Source: Planctomycetaceae bacterium | Lineage (GTDB): Bacteria; Planctomycetota; Planctomycetia; Pirellulales; Lacipirellulaceae | Assembly (NCBI GenBank): GCA_002702655.1 | Contig: PABB01000075.1 | Location: forward strand, 1 to 64,000 | Length of the DNA stretch: 64,000 nucleotides | Direction of reading: 5' to 3' | Shown: positions 24,874-33,329 of the stretch, one piece after another | Layout: each line of letters starts with the position of its first letter | Position numbering within the stretch: the first letter of the stretch is position 1 | Translations under genes and position numbers: made by a program | Notes under the pieces: model-generated | What the model was told of the DNA's origin: nothing | Databases searched by the model: none | What the model saw: only the letters and a program-made list of their open reading frames with translations

Positions 24874-25566
24874 ATGAAGATCTGCATCGTCGGGGCGTCG
24901 GGAAAACTCGGCCAATACATGGTTCAGCACGCGCTGGATCGCGGCGACGAGGTCGTGGGCGTCTGCCGCGCACAGAGCGTCGAGAAGCTCCAGCGGTTTG
25001 GCGATCGCATCGCCGTCGTTCCCGGCGACACGAACGATCGCGACGTGATTCGTCGCGCGGTCGCCGGGTGCGACGGCGTGCTCACGGTGCTGGTTCCCTG
25101 GGGCGTCCGGCAGTACGCCACCGGCACGGCGCAGGCGGTGCTTGATTTCGCGCCGCCGGGGGCGCGGCTGATCTTCTCCTGCGGCTGGCACATCACCCGC
25201 GACGGCCAGGACGTGTATCCCCTCTCGCTGCGCGTCTTCGTGGCGGTGTTCGGCTGGCTGGCGCGGCTTGCGCGGTTCGCGGATCTGAGCGACCAGGTCG
25301 AAGCGTGCCGGCGCGTGTTCGCCAGCGACACGCGGTGGACCGTCGTCCGCGGCAGCGACCTGCAGGAAGGTGACAGCCAGGGTCTGCCCGTCTGGAGCCG
25401 CCACGTCGGCGACCCTGTCCTGGCGAGCAACATCACCCGCCGCATCGACTTCGCGCTGTTCATGGTCGAAGCGCTCCGCAACGACGAGCTGCTCCACGAA
25501 GCTCCGGCCATCGTCAGTTGCCAATCGCCGTCGGCGCTCGCCGCCCGGCAACCATGCGATACGTGA
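24874..25566 (+). CDS. NAD(P)-binding NmrA/SDR-like protein
   Basis: 230-residue atypical SDR starting at ATG 24874 with AGGGA ten bases upstream. The Rossmann motif is MKICIVGASGKLGQYMVQHA, with VVPGDTNDRDVIRRAVAGCD next, then RLIFSCGWHITRDG and TRWTVVRGSDLQEGD. The classical YxxxK catalytic pair is not evident, as in NmrA-like members that act as redox sensors or quinone/isoflavone reductases. It lies 46 bases after the GDPD-like gene on the same strand and converges on the fucosidase. Confidence 0.8.
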   Translation: MKICIVGASGKLGQYMVQHALDRGDEVVGVCRAQSVEKLQRFGDRIAVVPGDTNDRDVIRRAVAGCDGVLTVLVPWGVRQYATGTAQAVLDFAPPGARLIFSCGWHITRDGQDVYPLSLRVFVAVFGWLARLARFADLSDQVEACRRVFASDTRWTVVRGSDLQEGDSQGLPVWSRHVGDPVLASNITRRIDFALFMVEALRNDELLHEAPAIVSCQSPSALAARQPCDT

Positions 25567-25578
25567 AGACGACCGGCT

Positions 25579-27297
25579 TCATTCCACGGGCGTCAGCGTC
25601 ACCTTCCGCAGATTGATCGCCTGCCAGCCTTCGGCCGCGGGACGTACCCGCACCAGCACGGCGCCCGCGCCGGGCAGTTGCAGCGTGCCCAGCTCCTGCG
25701 TGGCGAACGCGTGGTAGTCGCCCGTGGCTTGGGTTGCCGCGTCGAGTTTGGCGTCGCCCGCTTCGATCGACCAGCGGCTCGCCTCGGGGCCGGCGACCTC
25801 GGCCGTCACCCGGTACTCGCCGGGCGCGGCGATCACGGCGTTCCAGGTCGCCGTGTCTTCGTCGCTGGTCCAGTAGCCCAGGTTCGGTCGACCGCCGATG
25901 GTTTCCAGCTGGATGTGCCCGTCGGTCACCGCGTCGGCGGCCATCAACACCAGCGCCCCGTCGGCGCTCGGGCGCACGGGCGTGATGATCTCGGTCGGCT
26001 CGCCGGTGATCTGCAGCTCGACGACCGAGCAAATCGGATCGACCGCGTCGCCGGTGAGCTGCACCGCCAACCCCGCATCAACCTTGCGCGTCGCGAAGGT
26101 CCGCGCCGGCTCGGCCAGCAGCCGGCACGACTCGACCTGCACGTCGATCGGCACGATCAGCCGCCCGTCGGACGGCCACTCCAGCACATGCAGAAACAGC
26201 CGATCGCCCTTGCGGGTCAGCCGACCCCACGCGGGCCGCCGGCAGGGGCTGGCGGTCGTGCCGTAGATCGCCTCGCCGTTCACCTCCATCCAGGCGCCAA
26301 TCTCGCGCAGCCGCTCGATCGATTCGGGGGGGATCTCGCCTTCGGCGGTGGGGCCGACGTTCAGCAGATAGTTGCCCCCCTTCGACACGATGTCGACCAG
26401 GTTGGTGAGCAGCGTGCGGGTGCTTTTCCAGTTGTGGTCGTACGATTTGAAGCCCCAGGTGTCGTTCATGGTCATGCACGTTTCCCAGTCGCGGTCTTTG
26501 TAGCCGGTCGCGGGAATGTGCTGCTCGGGCGTTTCGGTGTCGCCGGCGTAACCGCCTCCCAGGCGATTGTTGGTGATCAGTTGCGGCCGCGCGGCCACCA
26601 ACTGATGAAATGGCTCGGCGCGCTGCTGGTTCATCCACACGGGCGTGTCCCACCACAGCACGGCCGGTTCGTAGCGCGAGAGGATCTCCTTGGCCTGCGG
26701 CAGCGCGATGTTCGTCAGGTACTGGTCGTAATCGCCCACATTGGCGTCGTCCCAACTTTGCCCCTCGTCGTAGCCCGCCTTGGCGCCGCCGGGGTGGGTC
26801 CAGTCCTGCGCCTGCGAGTAATAGAGCCCGAACTTCAATCCCTGATCGCGCACCGCGTCGGCCAGCGGCCCCAGCAGCTCTTGGCCGTAGGGCGTGGCGT
26901 CGACGATGTCCCAGTCGGTCACGGCCGAGTCGTATAGCGCGAACCCGTCGTGGTGCTTGGCCGTGATGACGACGTAGCGCATGCCGGCTTCCTTGGCGAG
27001 CGCCGCCCAGGCCTGCGGATCGTACTTCACGGGATTGAACTCTTGGGCGAACGCCCGGTACTCGGCCACGGGGATCTCGCCGTGCCGCATGATCCACTCG
27101 CCAATGCCGCCGATCCGCTGATCGTGGTACGTGCCGGCCGGCACAGCGTAAACGCCCCAGTGGATGAACATGCCGAACTTGGCGTCGCGCCACCACGCCA
27201 TCCGCTGGTCGCGCGCCGCGTCCTCCGCCGCCGCAGCGGGGAGAGTCGCTGCCGCCGTCATGCCAATCAACACTGCCGCCGCCAGTAACCGGGACAT
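25579..27297 (-). CDS. Secreted alpha-L-fucosidase (GH29)
   Basis: Releases alpha-linked fucose from glycans. The signal peptide is SRLLAAAVLIGMTAAATLPA, then AAAEDA. The GH29 barrel runs from about residue 30 to 345: KFGMFIHWGVYAVPAGTYHD, MRYVVITAKHHDGFALYDS, the nucleophile region EPAVLWWDTPVW, and KGGNYLLNVGPTAEGEIPPE. A beta-sandwich follows, and a C-terminal domain (from about 430, with VTAEVAGPEASRWSIEAGDA) resembles a carbohydrate-binding or DUF5077-like module. The 572-residue length is normal for multi-domain bacterial GH29. Fucose-rich marine or algal polysaccharides are a likely target in planctomycetes (inference). Confidence 0.92.
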   Translation of the reverse strand: MSRLLAAAVLIGMTAAATLPAAAAEDAARDQRMAWWRDAKFGMFIHWGVYAVPAGTYHDQRIGGIGEWIMRHGEIPVAEYRAFAQEFNPVKYDPQAWAALAKEAGMRYVVITAKHHDGFALYDSAVTDWDIVDATPYGQELLGPLADAVRDQGLKFGLYYSQAQDWTHPGGAKAGYDEGQSWDDANVGDYDQYLTNIALPQAKEILSRYEPAVLWWDTPVWMNQQRAEPFHQLVAARPQLITNNRLGGGYAGDTETPEQHIPATGYKDRDWETCMTMNDTWGFKSYDHNWKSTRTLLTNLVDIVSKGGNYLLNVGPTAEGEIPPESIERLREIGAWMEVNGEAIYGTTASPCRRPAWGRLTRKGDRLFLHVLEWPSDGRLIVPIDVQVESCRLLAEPARTFATRKVDAGLAVQLTGDAVDPICSVVELQITGEPTEIITPVRPSADGALVLMAADAVTDGHIQLETIGGRPNLGYWTSDEDTATWNAVIAAPGEYRVTAEVAGPEASRWSIEAGDAKLDAATQATGDYHAFATQELGTLQLPGAGAVLVRVRPAAEGWQAINLRKVTLTPVE

Positions 27298-27445
27298 CGC
27301 ACCTGCTCCGCGTGTATCATTGAATCAGAAGCTGCCAAGCCGCCGCCGCCGCGACGCCGCCGCCAATTGTCGCATTAGCCGTCGGCCGGCACAACAAGCC
27401 GCCCGCCAACTCCGGCCCGCACCGCCGGCACGCCCCGCCCCCCTA

Positions 27446-27485
27446 GTATTTAGCCCCGCCGCTCGCGGCGGGAGCGGAGCAATCC
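27446..27485. repeat. TAGCCCCGCCGCT spacer repeat, copy 3
   Basis: GTATTTAGCCCCGCCGCTCG then CGGCGGGAGCGGAGCAATCC, a shortened copy of the unit at 19061-19113. It lies in the 213-base spacer between the fucosidase start and the next plus-strand gene, 25 bases before that ATG. Confidence 0.75.
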
Positions 27486-27510
27486 TCGTCCCCAATCACA
27501 ACGCCTCGCC

Positions 27511-27720
27511 ATGAGCCTGCGAAGCACCCTGCAAACGCCCGTCACCCCGCCGGCGCTGGATCACGCCGTCGGCTTCGCCACGGGCGCGCTGGTACTGTTG
27601 CTGAGCGCGAGTATGCTCGCCGTGGGGCAACGCTTCGGGTTCGTACTGCTAATCGTCGGCGTCAGCAACATCGCCCACGGGATGCGGTTCTGGAGACGGA
27701 AGCTCGCGGGTGGGGAGTGA
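27511..27720 (+). CDS. Small membrane protein, function unknown
   Basis: 69 residues with one or two hydrophobic segments (AVGFATGALVLLLSASMLAV and FGFVLLIVGVSNIAHGM) and a basic tail FWRRKLAGGE. The composition is protein-like and the ATG at 27511 follows a spacer repeat. No strong ribosome site is seen. It could be a genuine small membrane protein; I cannot assign a family. Confidence 0.5.
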   Translation: MSLRSTLQTPVTPPALDHAVGFATGALVLLLSASMLAVGQRFGFVLLIVGVSNIAHGMRFWRRKLAGGE

Positions 27721-27854
27721 TTTGCTGATCCCGTCACCCCGCCGCGTCGTCGCAGACCTGCAAACGATCCACGGCGCTTTGTGCTACAATAAAACTCTTC
27801 CGGTATCCGCCGCCACGCGCAACACTCGACCGGCGCCATCCGTGGGAAGGGCAC

Positions 27855-28079
27855 ATGAATCTCAACCAAACGCTGACCGAGTTGACGGCCTTGCCGCTGG
27901 ACGATCGCTTGCGGGTGGTCGAGTCCTTGTGGAACAGCATGGGCCCCGAGGAGCCGGTCACGCTGTCGCCGGAGCAGCGGGCTGAGTTGGATCGCCGCAT
28001 CGCGGCCCACGAGGCGAACCCCGACGAGCTGTTGAGTTGGGATCAGGTGCTCGACCGCCTGCGCGCGAGCGAGCAATGA
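27855..28079 (+). CDS. Addiction-module antitoxin, Unstab_antitox type
   Basis: 74-residue acidic protein of the 'putative addiction module component' family. The pattern LTELTALPLDDRLRVVESLW followed by NSMGPEE and the C-terminal DELLSWDQVLDRLRASEQ is typical: an N-terminal helix pair and an unstructured toxin-binding tail. Its stop codon overlaps the toxin start as ATGA at 28076-28079. Such antitoxins usually repress their own promoter together with the toxin. Confidence 0.87.
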   Translation: MNLNQTLTELTALPLDDRLRVVESLWNSMGPEEPVTLSPEQRAELDRRIAAHEANPDELLSWDQVLDRLRASEQ

Positions 28080-28372
28080 CGCTGCCGCTGCGGTTTCGCC
28101 CCGAAGTGGTCGGCGATCTGCAGGCCGGGGCCGATTGGTACGACGCCCGCCGAGCAGGGCTCGGCGGGGAGTTCCTCGAGGAATGCCAAGCCGCGTTGGA
28201 CGGCATTGCCAAGCTGCCCCAGCAGGGAACGGTCCAACCAGACGGCCTACGCTCCGTTCGCGTGCGGCGATTCCCCTACGTGATTCACTTTCGCATCGAG
28301 TCCAGCGCGATCGTCGTCTTCGCGATCCTGTTCGGTGGCCGCGACCCATCGGCGTGGCGCGATCGGGTTTGA
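28076..28372 (+). CDS. RelE/ParE-superfamily toxin
   Basis: 98-residue partner of the upstream antitoxin. The fold pattern fits ParE/RelE: LRFRPEVVGDLQAGADWYDA, GGEFLEECQAALDGIAKLP, then VRRFPYVIHFRIESSAIVVF and a C-terminal FGGRDPSAWRDRV. The ATG at 28076 gives a 4-base overlap with the antitoxin, which decides the start. Whether it cleaves ribosome-bound mRNA or inhibits gyrase cannot be told from sequence. Confidence 0.87.
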   Translation: MTLPLRFRPEVVGDLQAGADWYDARRAGLGGEFLEECQAALDGIAKLPQQGTVQPDGLRSVRVRRFPYVIHFRIESSAIVVFAILFGGRDPSAWRDRV

Positions 28373-28444
28373 CCAGTCGACTGTAATCGCTGGGGCTGGC
28401 TTCGGCGCCGGGAGAGCTCGCGTTGCCCAGCATGGTAAACTGAG

Positions 28445-28861
28445 ATGAAATCCGCTCGCTTCCGAGCGCTCGCCGCCGCGATTTCCCCAGGACCCGCCGT
28501 TGTGCGTCGCTTGCGTGTTCATCCGCTAACGCCGCTGTTCGCCTATGCGATCGTGTTGGCCATGCTGTTGGTCGTGTACGCCTCCGCGGGTTACGCCCCG
28601 TCGCGTAATTTCGATTCGGCGACCTCCCTGGCGTGGCCACTCCTGGTCGCCTGCTGGGCCGCCGCCGACGCTCGTCGCCGTCGCGTCACGCCCTGCTTCG
28701 ACTTCGGCTTCTTCTGCTACGCGCTGCTGCCGATTGCCGTGCCCGCCTACTGCCTCTGGTCGCGCGGCTGGCGCGGCATGTTGACGCTGCTGGGGCTGTC
28801 GGCCCTGGCGGTGTTGCCGTTTGTCGTGGAAGCAGTTGCGCTGGCGATGCTGTGCGGGTGA
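28445..28861 (+). CDS. Multi-pass membrane protein, function unknown
   Basis: 138 residues with about four hydrophobic segments: PLFAYAIVLAMLLVVYASAG, SLAWPLLVACWAAA, FGFFCYALLPIAVPAYCLW and MLTLLGLSALAVLPFVVEAV. The region between helices 2 and 3 has RRRRVTPCFDFG. This arrangement is one I associate with small planctomycete membrane proteins, but no family name comes to mind. Confidence 0.68.
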   Translation: MKSARFRALAAAISPGPAVVRRLRVHPLTPLFAYAIVLAMLLVVYASAGYAPSRNFDSATSLAWPLLVACWAAADARRRRVTPCFDFGFFCYALLPIAVPAYCLWSRGWRGMLTLLGLSALAVLPFVVEAVALAMLCG

Positions 28862-29001
28862 TAGGCCGGTGCGACGTGCGTACCATTTGCGACGCCGGTG
28901 CAATACGATCGGTATTCTATTGGCCAGTTCGCACCGGCAAGGCAAGTGGTACACTTCCACGTTGCCGTTTCCGACATTCCCGCCTACCGACTCCTCTTCA
29001 C

Positions 29002-29538
29002 ATGGCATATCGAGCGAGAAACCACAAGCACTTTCGGACTCGTCCGGAGTTGGCTCGCGATTTGGCGATCGTCATGGCGTCGCCGGTCACCGAGGGAACG
29101 AAATATGGCGTGTTCCGCGATGTCGCATGGACTTGGACCGAAGGCGACGGAAAGTACGAAGGTGTTTCACACTGGTCAAAACTCGCTCTCTCTCTTTGCC
29201 GCAGCAATGGCGGCAAGAAACATGGCCTACGACATGAACACGCGACGCCCATCAAGGTGCTTTACGAGCTTGTTCGCCCGGTGTGCGAAGACGATCAACC
29301 GGAGACGGTTGACGCAGTCTTTCGACTGTTGGATGACCTGAACATTGCAGTGATTATCACGCTGACCGAACAGAGAATGCTTGATGCCAGCTATCGGGAC
29401 AGCATGCCGAGCCAATTCAATGATCCCGCAAGCGACAACTACAGAAACCCAATGTTGCGATTCAGCGAGTGCCCGAAGATCGAAGTCGTTGAACTCCAGC
29501 CGAGCAAACTGAAGCAGATTGTGCGAGGTGATGGGTAA
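29002..29538 (+). CDS. Hypothetical protein, possibly acquired
   Basis: 178-residue soluble protein from ATG 29002. It reads as a folded protein (PELARDLAIVMASPVTEGTK, VAWTWTEGDGKYEGVSHWSK, DAVFRLLDDLNIAVIITLTE). The C-terminal end has CPKIEVVELQPSKLKQI. The DNA is clearly less GC-rich than the neighbouring genes and codon use includes AGA, TTG and GAA more freely, which points to recent acquisition. I do not recognise the family. Its position beside a toxin-antitoxin module is consistent with an accessory segment. Confidence 0.65.
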   Translation: MAYRARNHKHFRTRPELARDLAIVMASPVTEGTKYGVFRDVAWTWTEGDGKYEGVSHWSKLALSLCRSNGGKKHGLRHEHATPIKVLYELVRPVCEDDQPETVDAVFRLLDDLNIAVIITLTEQRMLDASYRDSMPSQFNDPASDNYRNPMLRFSECPKIEVVELQPSKLKQIVRGDG

Positions 29539-29621
29539 TGCGGCGCCCCTCCATCGGCAGATTTGGAAGCCGAGTGGTTGATGGGTTGCCGCTTCGCCGG
29601 CATCTCATCCTACCCGTCTCT

Positions 29622-29670
29622 TGTCGCTGCGCGACCCAGGTAGGCTCGCGCGCCAACCTGGGCTACCCAG
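29622..29670. repeat. Family G repeat (CTGCGCGACCCAGGTAGGCT), copy 1
   Basis: TTGTCGCTGCGCGACCCAGG followed by TAGGCTCGCGCGCCAACCTGGGCTACCCA. The inner words CCCAGGT and ACCTGGG are complementary, forming a hairpin. A second copy with scattered substitutions lies at 36672-36721. It fills the spacer between two convergent genes, 19 bases from the radical SAM stop codon. Confidence 0.8.
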
Positions 29671-29688
29671 ACACGGGACGCATCTCGC

Positions 29689-31032
29689 TCACACCAGCGC
29701 GAACGTGCTCTTCGACATCCCGATCTCGCGATAGCTCAGGTTGCTCGTCCACGCGAATTCTGCGGCGTCCCATTGGCCGGTGGCGGCGAGCGTTTTTTTG
29801 GCTTTCGCTTTGAGCACCTTCAGGTCGTACACCCGGTCCAGGCATTCGCGCATCGTGCGGGCGAACTCGGTGGCCGTCATGTCGCGGGGTTCGAACACGA
29901 CCTCGGTCAGGTTGTAGCGGTCCCAGTCCTCGGGGAAGTTTGTGTACCGCAGCCGGCCCTCTTGCTCCAGTTGGTGGAAGAGCCGCGTCCCGGGCAGCGG
30001 CGTCATGGCGGTCATTTGCACCACGTCGACGTCGCTGTTGATGATGTAGTCGGCCCGGGCGCGCAGCTTGTCGGGCGTATCGCCGTCGATGCCAAAGATA
30101 AACGCCCCCAGCACGGCGATCCCGGCGTTGTGCATCCGGGAAAAGATCTCGCCGTAGGCGTCGCTGCCGCGCTTCTTGTTGAGCCGCTTGTTCACGTTGC
30201 CCAGCGCGTCGGCGTCCTCGGCCTCGATCCCCAGGAAGATCATCTTGCACCCGGCGCGGGCAGCCCAGTCCAGCACCTCCGGGTCGTCGGCCACGTTGAC
30301 CGACGCCTGGCAGAACCACTTCTTCTGCAGCCCCCGGTCGACCATCCCGCGGAACAGCTCCAGCGTTTGCTGCCGGTCGGCCGAGCCGTAGCCGATGATG
30401 TTGTCATCGACGATGAACAGCAGCTCCTGGGGGATCGTCTCCATTTCGGCCAGCACCTCGTCGTTCGGCCGGCGGCGGTAGCGGCGGCCGTTGAACGTGG
30501 TGACCGAGCAGAAGTCGCAATCCATCGGGCAGCCGCGCGAGGTTTGGATCGAACCGAAGATGTACCCCGGGTGGAACAGGTCGCGGCGCGCCTGCGGGCG
30601 GTGGTCCATCGGCAACTGGCAGCCCTGATACAGCGGCGCCAACTGTCCCGCTCGCGCGTCGGCCAACAGCTGCAGCCAGGCGCTTTCTCCCTCGCCCGTG
30701 ACCACCGCGTCGGCGAACTGTTGCGCTTCGTCGGGGCACATCGACGCGTGAATGCCGCCGATCGCCACGGGCACGCCGCGCGAGCGGTAGTGGCTGGCGA
30801 TTTCGTAGCCCCGGTTCACGCTGCTGGTAAACGCCGTGAGCGCCACCAGGTCGGCGTCGCGGTGGGCGAACGTCTCGAAATTTTCGTCGATCAGCTCCAC
30901 GTCCCACTCGGCCGAGGCCATCCCGGCCAGGATGCCCAGGTTGAGCGGCGGGAACCGCGAGCTGACGCTGGCGGCAAAACCGGTGCGGGATTGGTTGACG
31001 GGATTGATCAGCAGCAGGCGAGGGCGCGGCAT
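29689..31032 (-). CDS. B12-binding-domain radical SAM protein
   Basis: 447 residues from ATG 31032. The N-terminal 140 residues are a cobalamin-binding-like Rossmann domain (RLLLINPVNQSRTGF, DVELIDENFETFAHRDADLV, SRGVPVAIGGIHASMCPDEA). The radical SAM core begins with the cluster motif RGCPMDCDFCSVTTFNGRRY (CxxxCxxC). The motif for SAM contacts follows in CKMIFLGIEAEDADALGNVN. The usual B12 DxHxxG motif is not present, so cobalamin use is uncertain. Relatives include methyltransferases, cyclases and hopanoid or chlorophyll enzymes. No pathway is suggested by neighbours. Confidence 0.87.
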   Translation of the reverse strand: MPRPRLLLINPVNQSRTGFAASVSSRFPPLNLGILAGMASAEWDVELIDENFETFAHRDADLVALTAFTSSVNRGYEIASHYRSRGVPVAIGGIHASMCPDEAQQFADAVVTGEGESAWLQLLADARAGQLAPLYQGCQLPMDHRPQARRDLFHPGYIFGSIQTSRGCPMDCDFCSVTTFNGRRYRRRPNDEVLAEMETIPQELLFIVDDNIIGYGSADRQQTLELFRGMVDRGLQKKWFCQASVNVADDPEVLDWAARAGCKMIFLGIEAEDADALGNVNKRLNKKRGSDAYGEIFSRMHNAGIAVLGAFIFGIDGDTPDKLRARADYIINSDVDVVQMTAMTPLPGTRLFHQLEQEGRLRYTNFPEDWDRYNLTEVVFEPRDMTATEFARTMRECLDRVYDLKVLKAKAKKTLAATGQWDAAEFAWTSNLSYREIGMSKSTFALV

Positions 31033-31516
31033 GGCGGTACGGCGGGGCCAGGGGAGAATGGCGGCGCGAGAGGGCAAGTTCGGCAAACTAAGGCAATTGC
31101 CATGCCTGTCACGGCAACGATCGCGCAATTGGCGCCAAGCATGCGTGAACAGCTCGTTGCGCACTTGGCCGCACGCCGATAGACGCAGACGAAGCGGTTG
31201 GCCACGGGCGTCGCCCGGCGGCACGGCCGTACGTTAGCATCGTCCCGGATCACGCCGGGCAGATCAACGCGAGTTCCGCAGGCGCGCTCCCGCCGCGACA
31301 GGCAGGTGTGCGGTTGCGGCGCACTGGCCGCACGGCGGCGTGCGAACAGGCTCACTGGTTTCGCCCACGCAAGTGCGCTAGATTTGAATGTCTCGCGCTG
31401 CTTTTGACAGCCTACAGCGGCGCGTGAGCAGAGCAGGGGGGCCGACGCTGGAGGCTGCGACGGCGGATCCGCGCGGGCGGGCGCCTCGCCATCTTATTTC
31501 AAGGAAGCACGATCGC
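31033..31516. other. Divergent spacer without recognised features
   Basis: 484 bases separate the divergently transcribed radical SAM and nitronate monooxygenase-like genes. Promoters for both must lie here, but no clear -35/-10 pair could be picked out. The sequence holds short inverted words, such as CGGTTGCGGC and GCCGCACGGC near 31310-31335, without a clear dispersed repeat. Confidence 0.4.
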
Positions 31517-33022
31517 ATGCTCGCTCCCGTTATCATCCAAGGCGGCATGGGCGTCGCCGTCTCGTCCTGGCGACTGGCGCGCGCCGTGTCGCGGACCGGT
31601 CAGTTGGGCGTCGTCTCCGGCACGGCCCTCGACGCGGTCGTCTCGCGGCGGCTGCAACTGGGCGACCCCGACGGCCACGTGCGCCGCGCGATCGCGGCCT
31701 TTCCGAACGGCGACATCGCCCGGCGGGTCCTGAAGAAGTACTTCGTCGAGGGGGGTATTCCCGCCGGGCAGTCGTTTCGCGGCGTGCCGATGGCGTCGCT
31801 TGAGCCCAGCCGCGCGTGCTTGGAACTGACGGTGGTGGCCAACTTTGTCGAAGTGTGGTTGGCCAAGGAGGGGCATCGCGGCGAAGTGGGGGTGAACTAC
31901 CTGGAAAAGGTGCAAGCTCCCACGCTCCCCGCGCTGTACGGCGCGCTGTTGGCCGGAGCGGATTACGTGCTGATGGGCGCGGGCATTCCGCGGTCGATCC
32001 CCGGGGCGCTGGATCGATTGGCCAGCGGCGAGCCGTGCGAGTTGCCCCTGGACGTGATCGACCGCGGGCGCGACGAGTCGTTTGCCTTGCGGTTTGATCC
32101 CCACGAGTTTCTCGGCAGCGAGCCGCCGCAACTGGAGCGGCCGCGGTTCTTGGCCATCGTCTCCTCGGCGACGCTGGCCAGCATGCTGCTCAAGAAATCC
32201 AACGGCCGCGTCGACGGGTTCGTCGTCGAAGGCCCCACCGCCGGCGGGCACAACGCCCCGCCGCGCGGCGCCATGCAACTGAACGATCGCGGCGAGCCGG
32301 TCTACGGCCCCCGCGACGCGGCCGACCTGGCGGCGTTTCGCGAACTGGGCGTGCCGTTCTGGCTGGCCGGCGGCTGGGGCACGCCCGACGGGCTGCACCG
32401 CGCGCTCGACGAAGGAGCCGCCGGCGTGCAAGTGGGCACCGCGTTTGCGCTGTGCAACGAGTCGGGGTTGCGTCCCGAGCTGCGCCGACAGGCGCTCGAC
32501 AAGGTGCGCCGCGGCGACGCCGAAATCGTCACCGACCCGCAGGCGTCTCCCACGGGTTTTCCCTTCAAGTTGCTGCAGCTCGAAGGTTCGCTAACCGACT
32601 CGCAGGTGTACAGCCAGCGCGAGCGGCGGTGCGACCTGGGTTACCTCCGCCGCGCCTATCGTCGCGACGACGGCACGCTCGGTTGGCGCTGCGCGGCCGA
32701 GGACGTCGACGCGTTCGTCCGCAAGGGCGGCGCGGCCGACGAGTGCACGGGTCGGCAGTGCCTGTGCAACGCCCTGCTGGCCAACGTGGGGCTGGCCCAA
32801 CGCACCGGCGATGACGCCGTCGAGCCGCCGCTGGTCACCTGCGGCGACGCCATCACCGGCCTCGCGCCGCTGCTGGCCGACGGTCGCACCGAGTACGCCG
32901 CCGAGGACGTGGTGGACTATCTATTGGCGGGCGTCGAACGCCCCGCCGCCGCCACCGCCACCGCCACCGCCCGCCGCGAAGCGGCCCAGCCGCGACAGCC
33001 GGAAACCACCGGGTCGGTGTGA
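31517..33022 (+). CDS. Nitronate monooxygenase-like flavoprotein, extended
   Basis: FMN-dependent TIM-barrel enzyme of the 2-nitropropane dioxygenase family. Motifs: PVIIQGGMGVAVSSWRLARA at the start, EVGVNYLEKVQAPTLPALYG, FVVEGPTAGGHNAPPRG (the flavin/catalytic His region) and PFWLAGGWGTPDGLHRALDE then GAAGVQVGTAFALCNESG. It has 501 residues, about 150 more than usual. The extra C-terminal part includes CTGRQCLCNALLANVGL, with three closely spaced cysteines that could bind a metal or cluster (inference). The start ATG 31517 has AAGGA upstream. Related enoyl-ACP reductase FabK-like enzymes are an alternative. Confidence 0.83.
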   Translation: MLAPVIIQGGMGVAVSSWRLARAVSRTGQLGVVSGTALDAVVSRRLQLGDPDGHVRRAIAAFPNGDIARRVLKKYFVEGGIPAGQSFRGVPMASLEPSRACLELTVVANFVEVWLAKEGHRGEVGVNYLEKVQAPTLPALYGALLAGADYVLMGAGIPRSIPGALDRLASGEPCELPLDVIDRGRDESFALRFDPHEFLGSEPPQLERPRFLAIVSSATLASMLLKKSNGRVDGFVVEGPTAGGHNAPPRGAMQLNDRGEPVYGPRDAADLAAFRELGVPFWLAGGWGTPDGLHRALDEGAAGVQVGTAFALCNESGLRPELRRQALDKVRRGDAEIVTDPQASPTGFPFKLLQLEGSLTDSQVYSQRERRCDLGYLRRAYRRDDGTLGWRCAAEDVDAFVRKGGAADECTGRQCLCNALLANVGLAQRTGDDAVEPPLVTCGDAITGLAPLLADGRTEYAAEDVVDYLLAGVERPAAATATATARREAAQPRQPETTGSV

Positions 33023-33329
33023 GATTGGGGCGCGTGCTCTCGCTGTGCAGGGCCACGCTAGCTTGGATATGCGAGGCGCCATGTCCGTTGAGGACTTCCG
33101 CGCCGGCGCACGAAGACGAGCCCCGACGACGCGATCCCCTGCTATCAGCGTGCGTGAGGGTTGCCGCAACCCGCACTATCCATCTTTGACATACTGCTTG
33201 CCGGCCCACGGCGGGCGAATAATCTGCTGTGTGAACCGACCAAGCGGCTGCGTCGCCCGTGTTGGCGGCATCGACGCGTCTCTTCTCTTGCTCGCGCGAC
33301 GCGGTCTCTTTTCTGTGAGGTCGGGTCTC
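33023..33329. other. Spacer without recognised features
   Basis: 307 bases between the nitronate monooxygenase-like gene and the first PEP-CTERM gene. The same frame stays open across part of it, but the sequence reads as arginine-rich noise. The last 30 bases before the PEP-CTERM ATG contain TGTGAGGTCGGG, a possible ribosome site. Confidence 0.4.
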
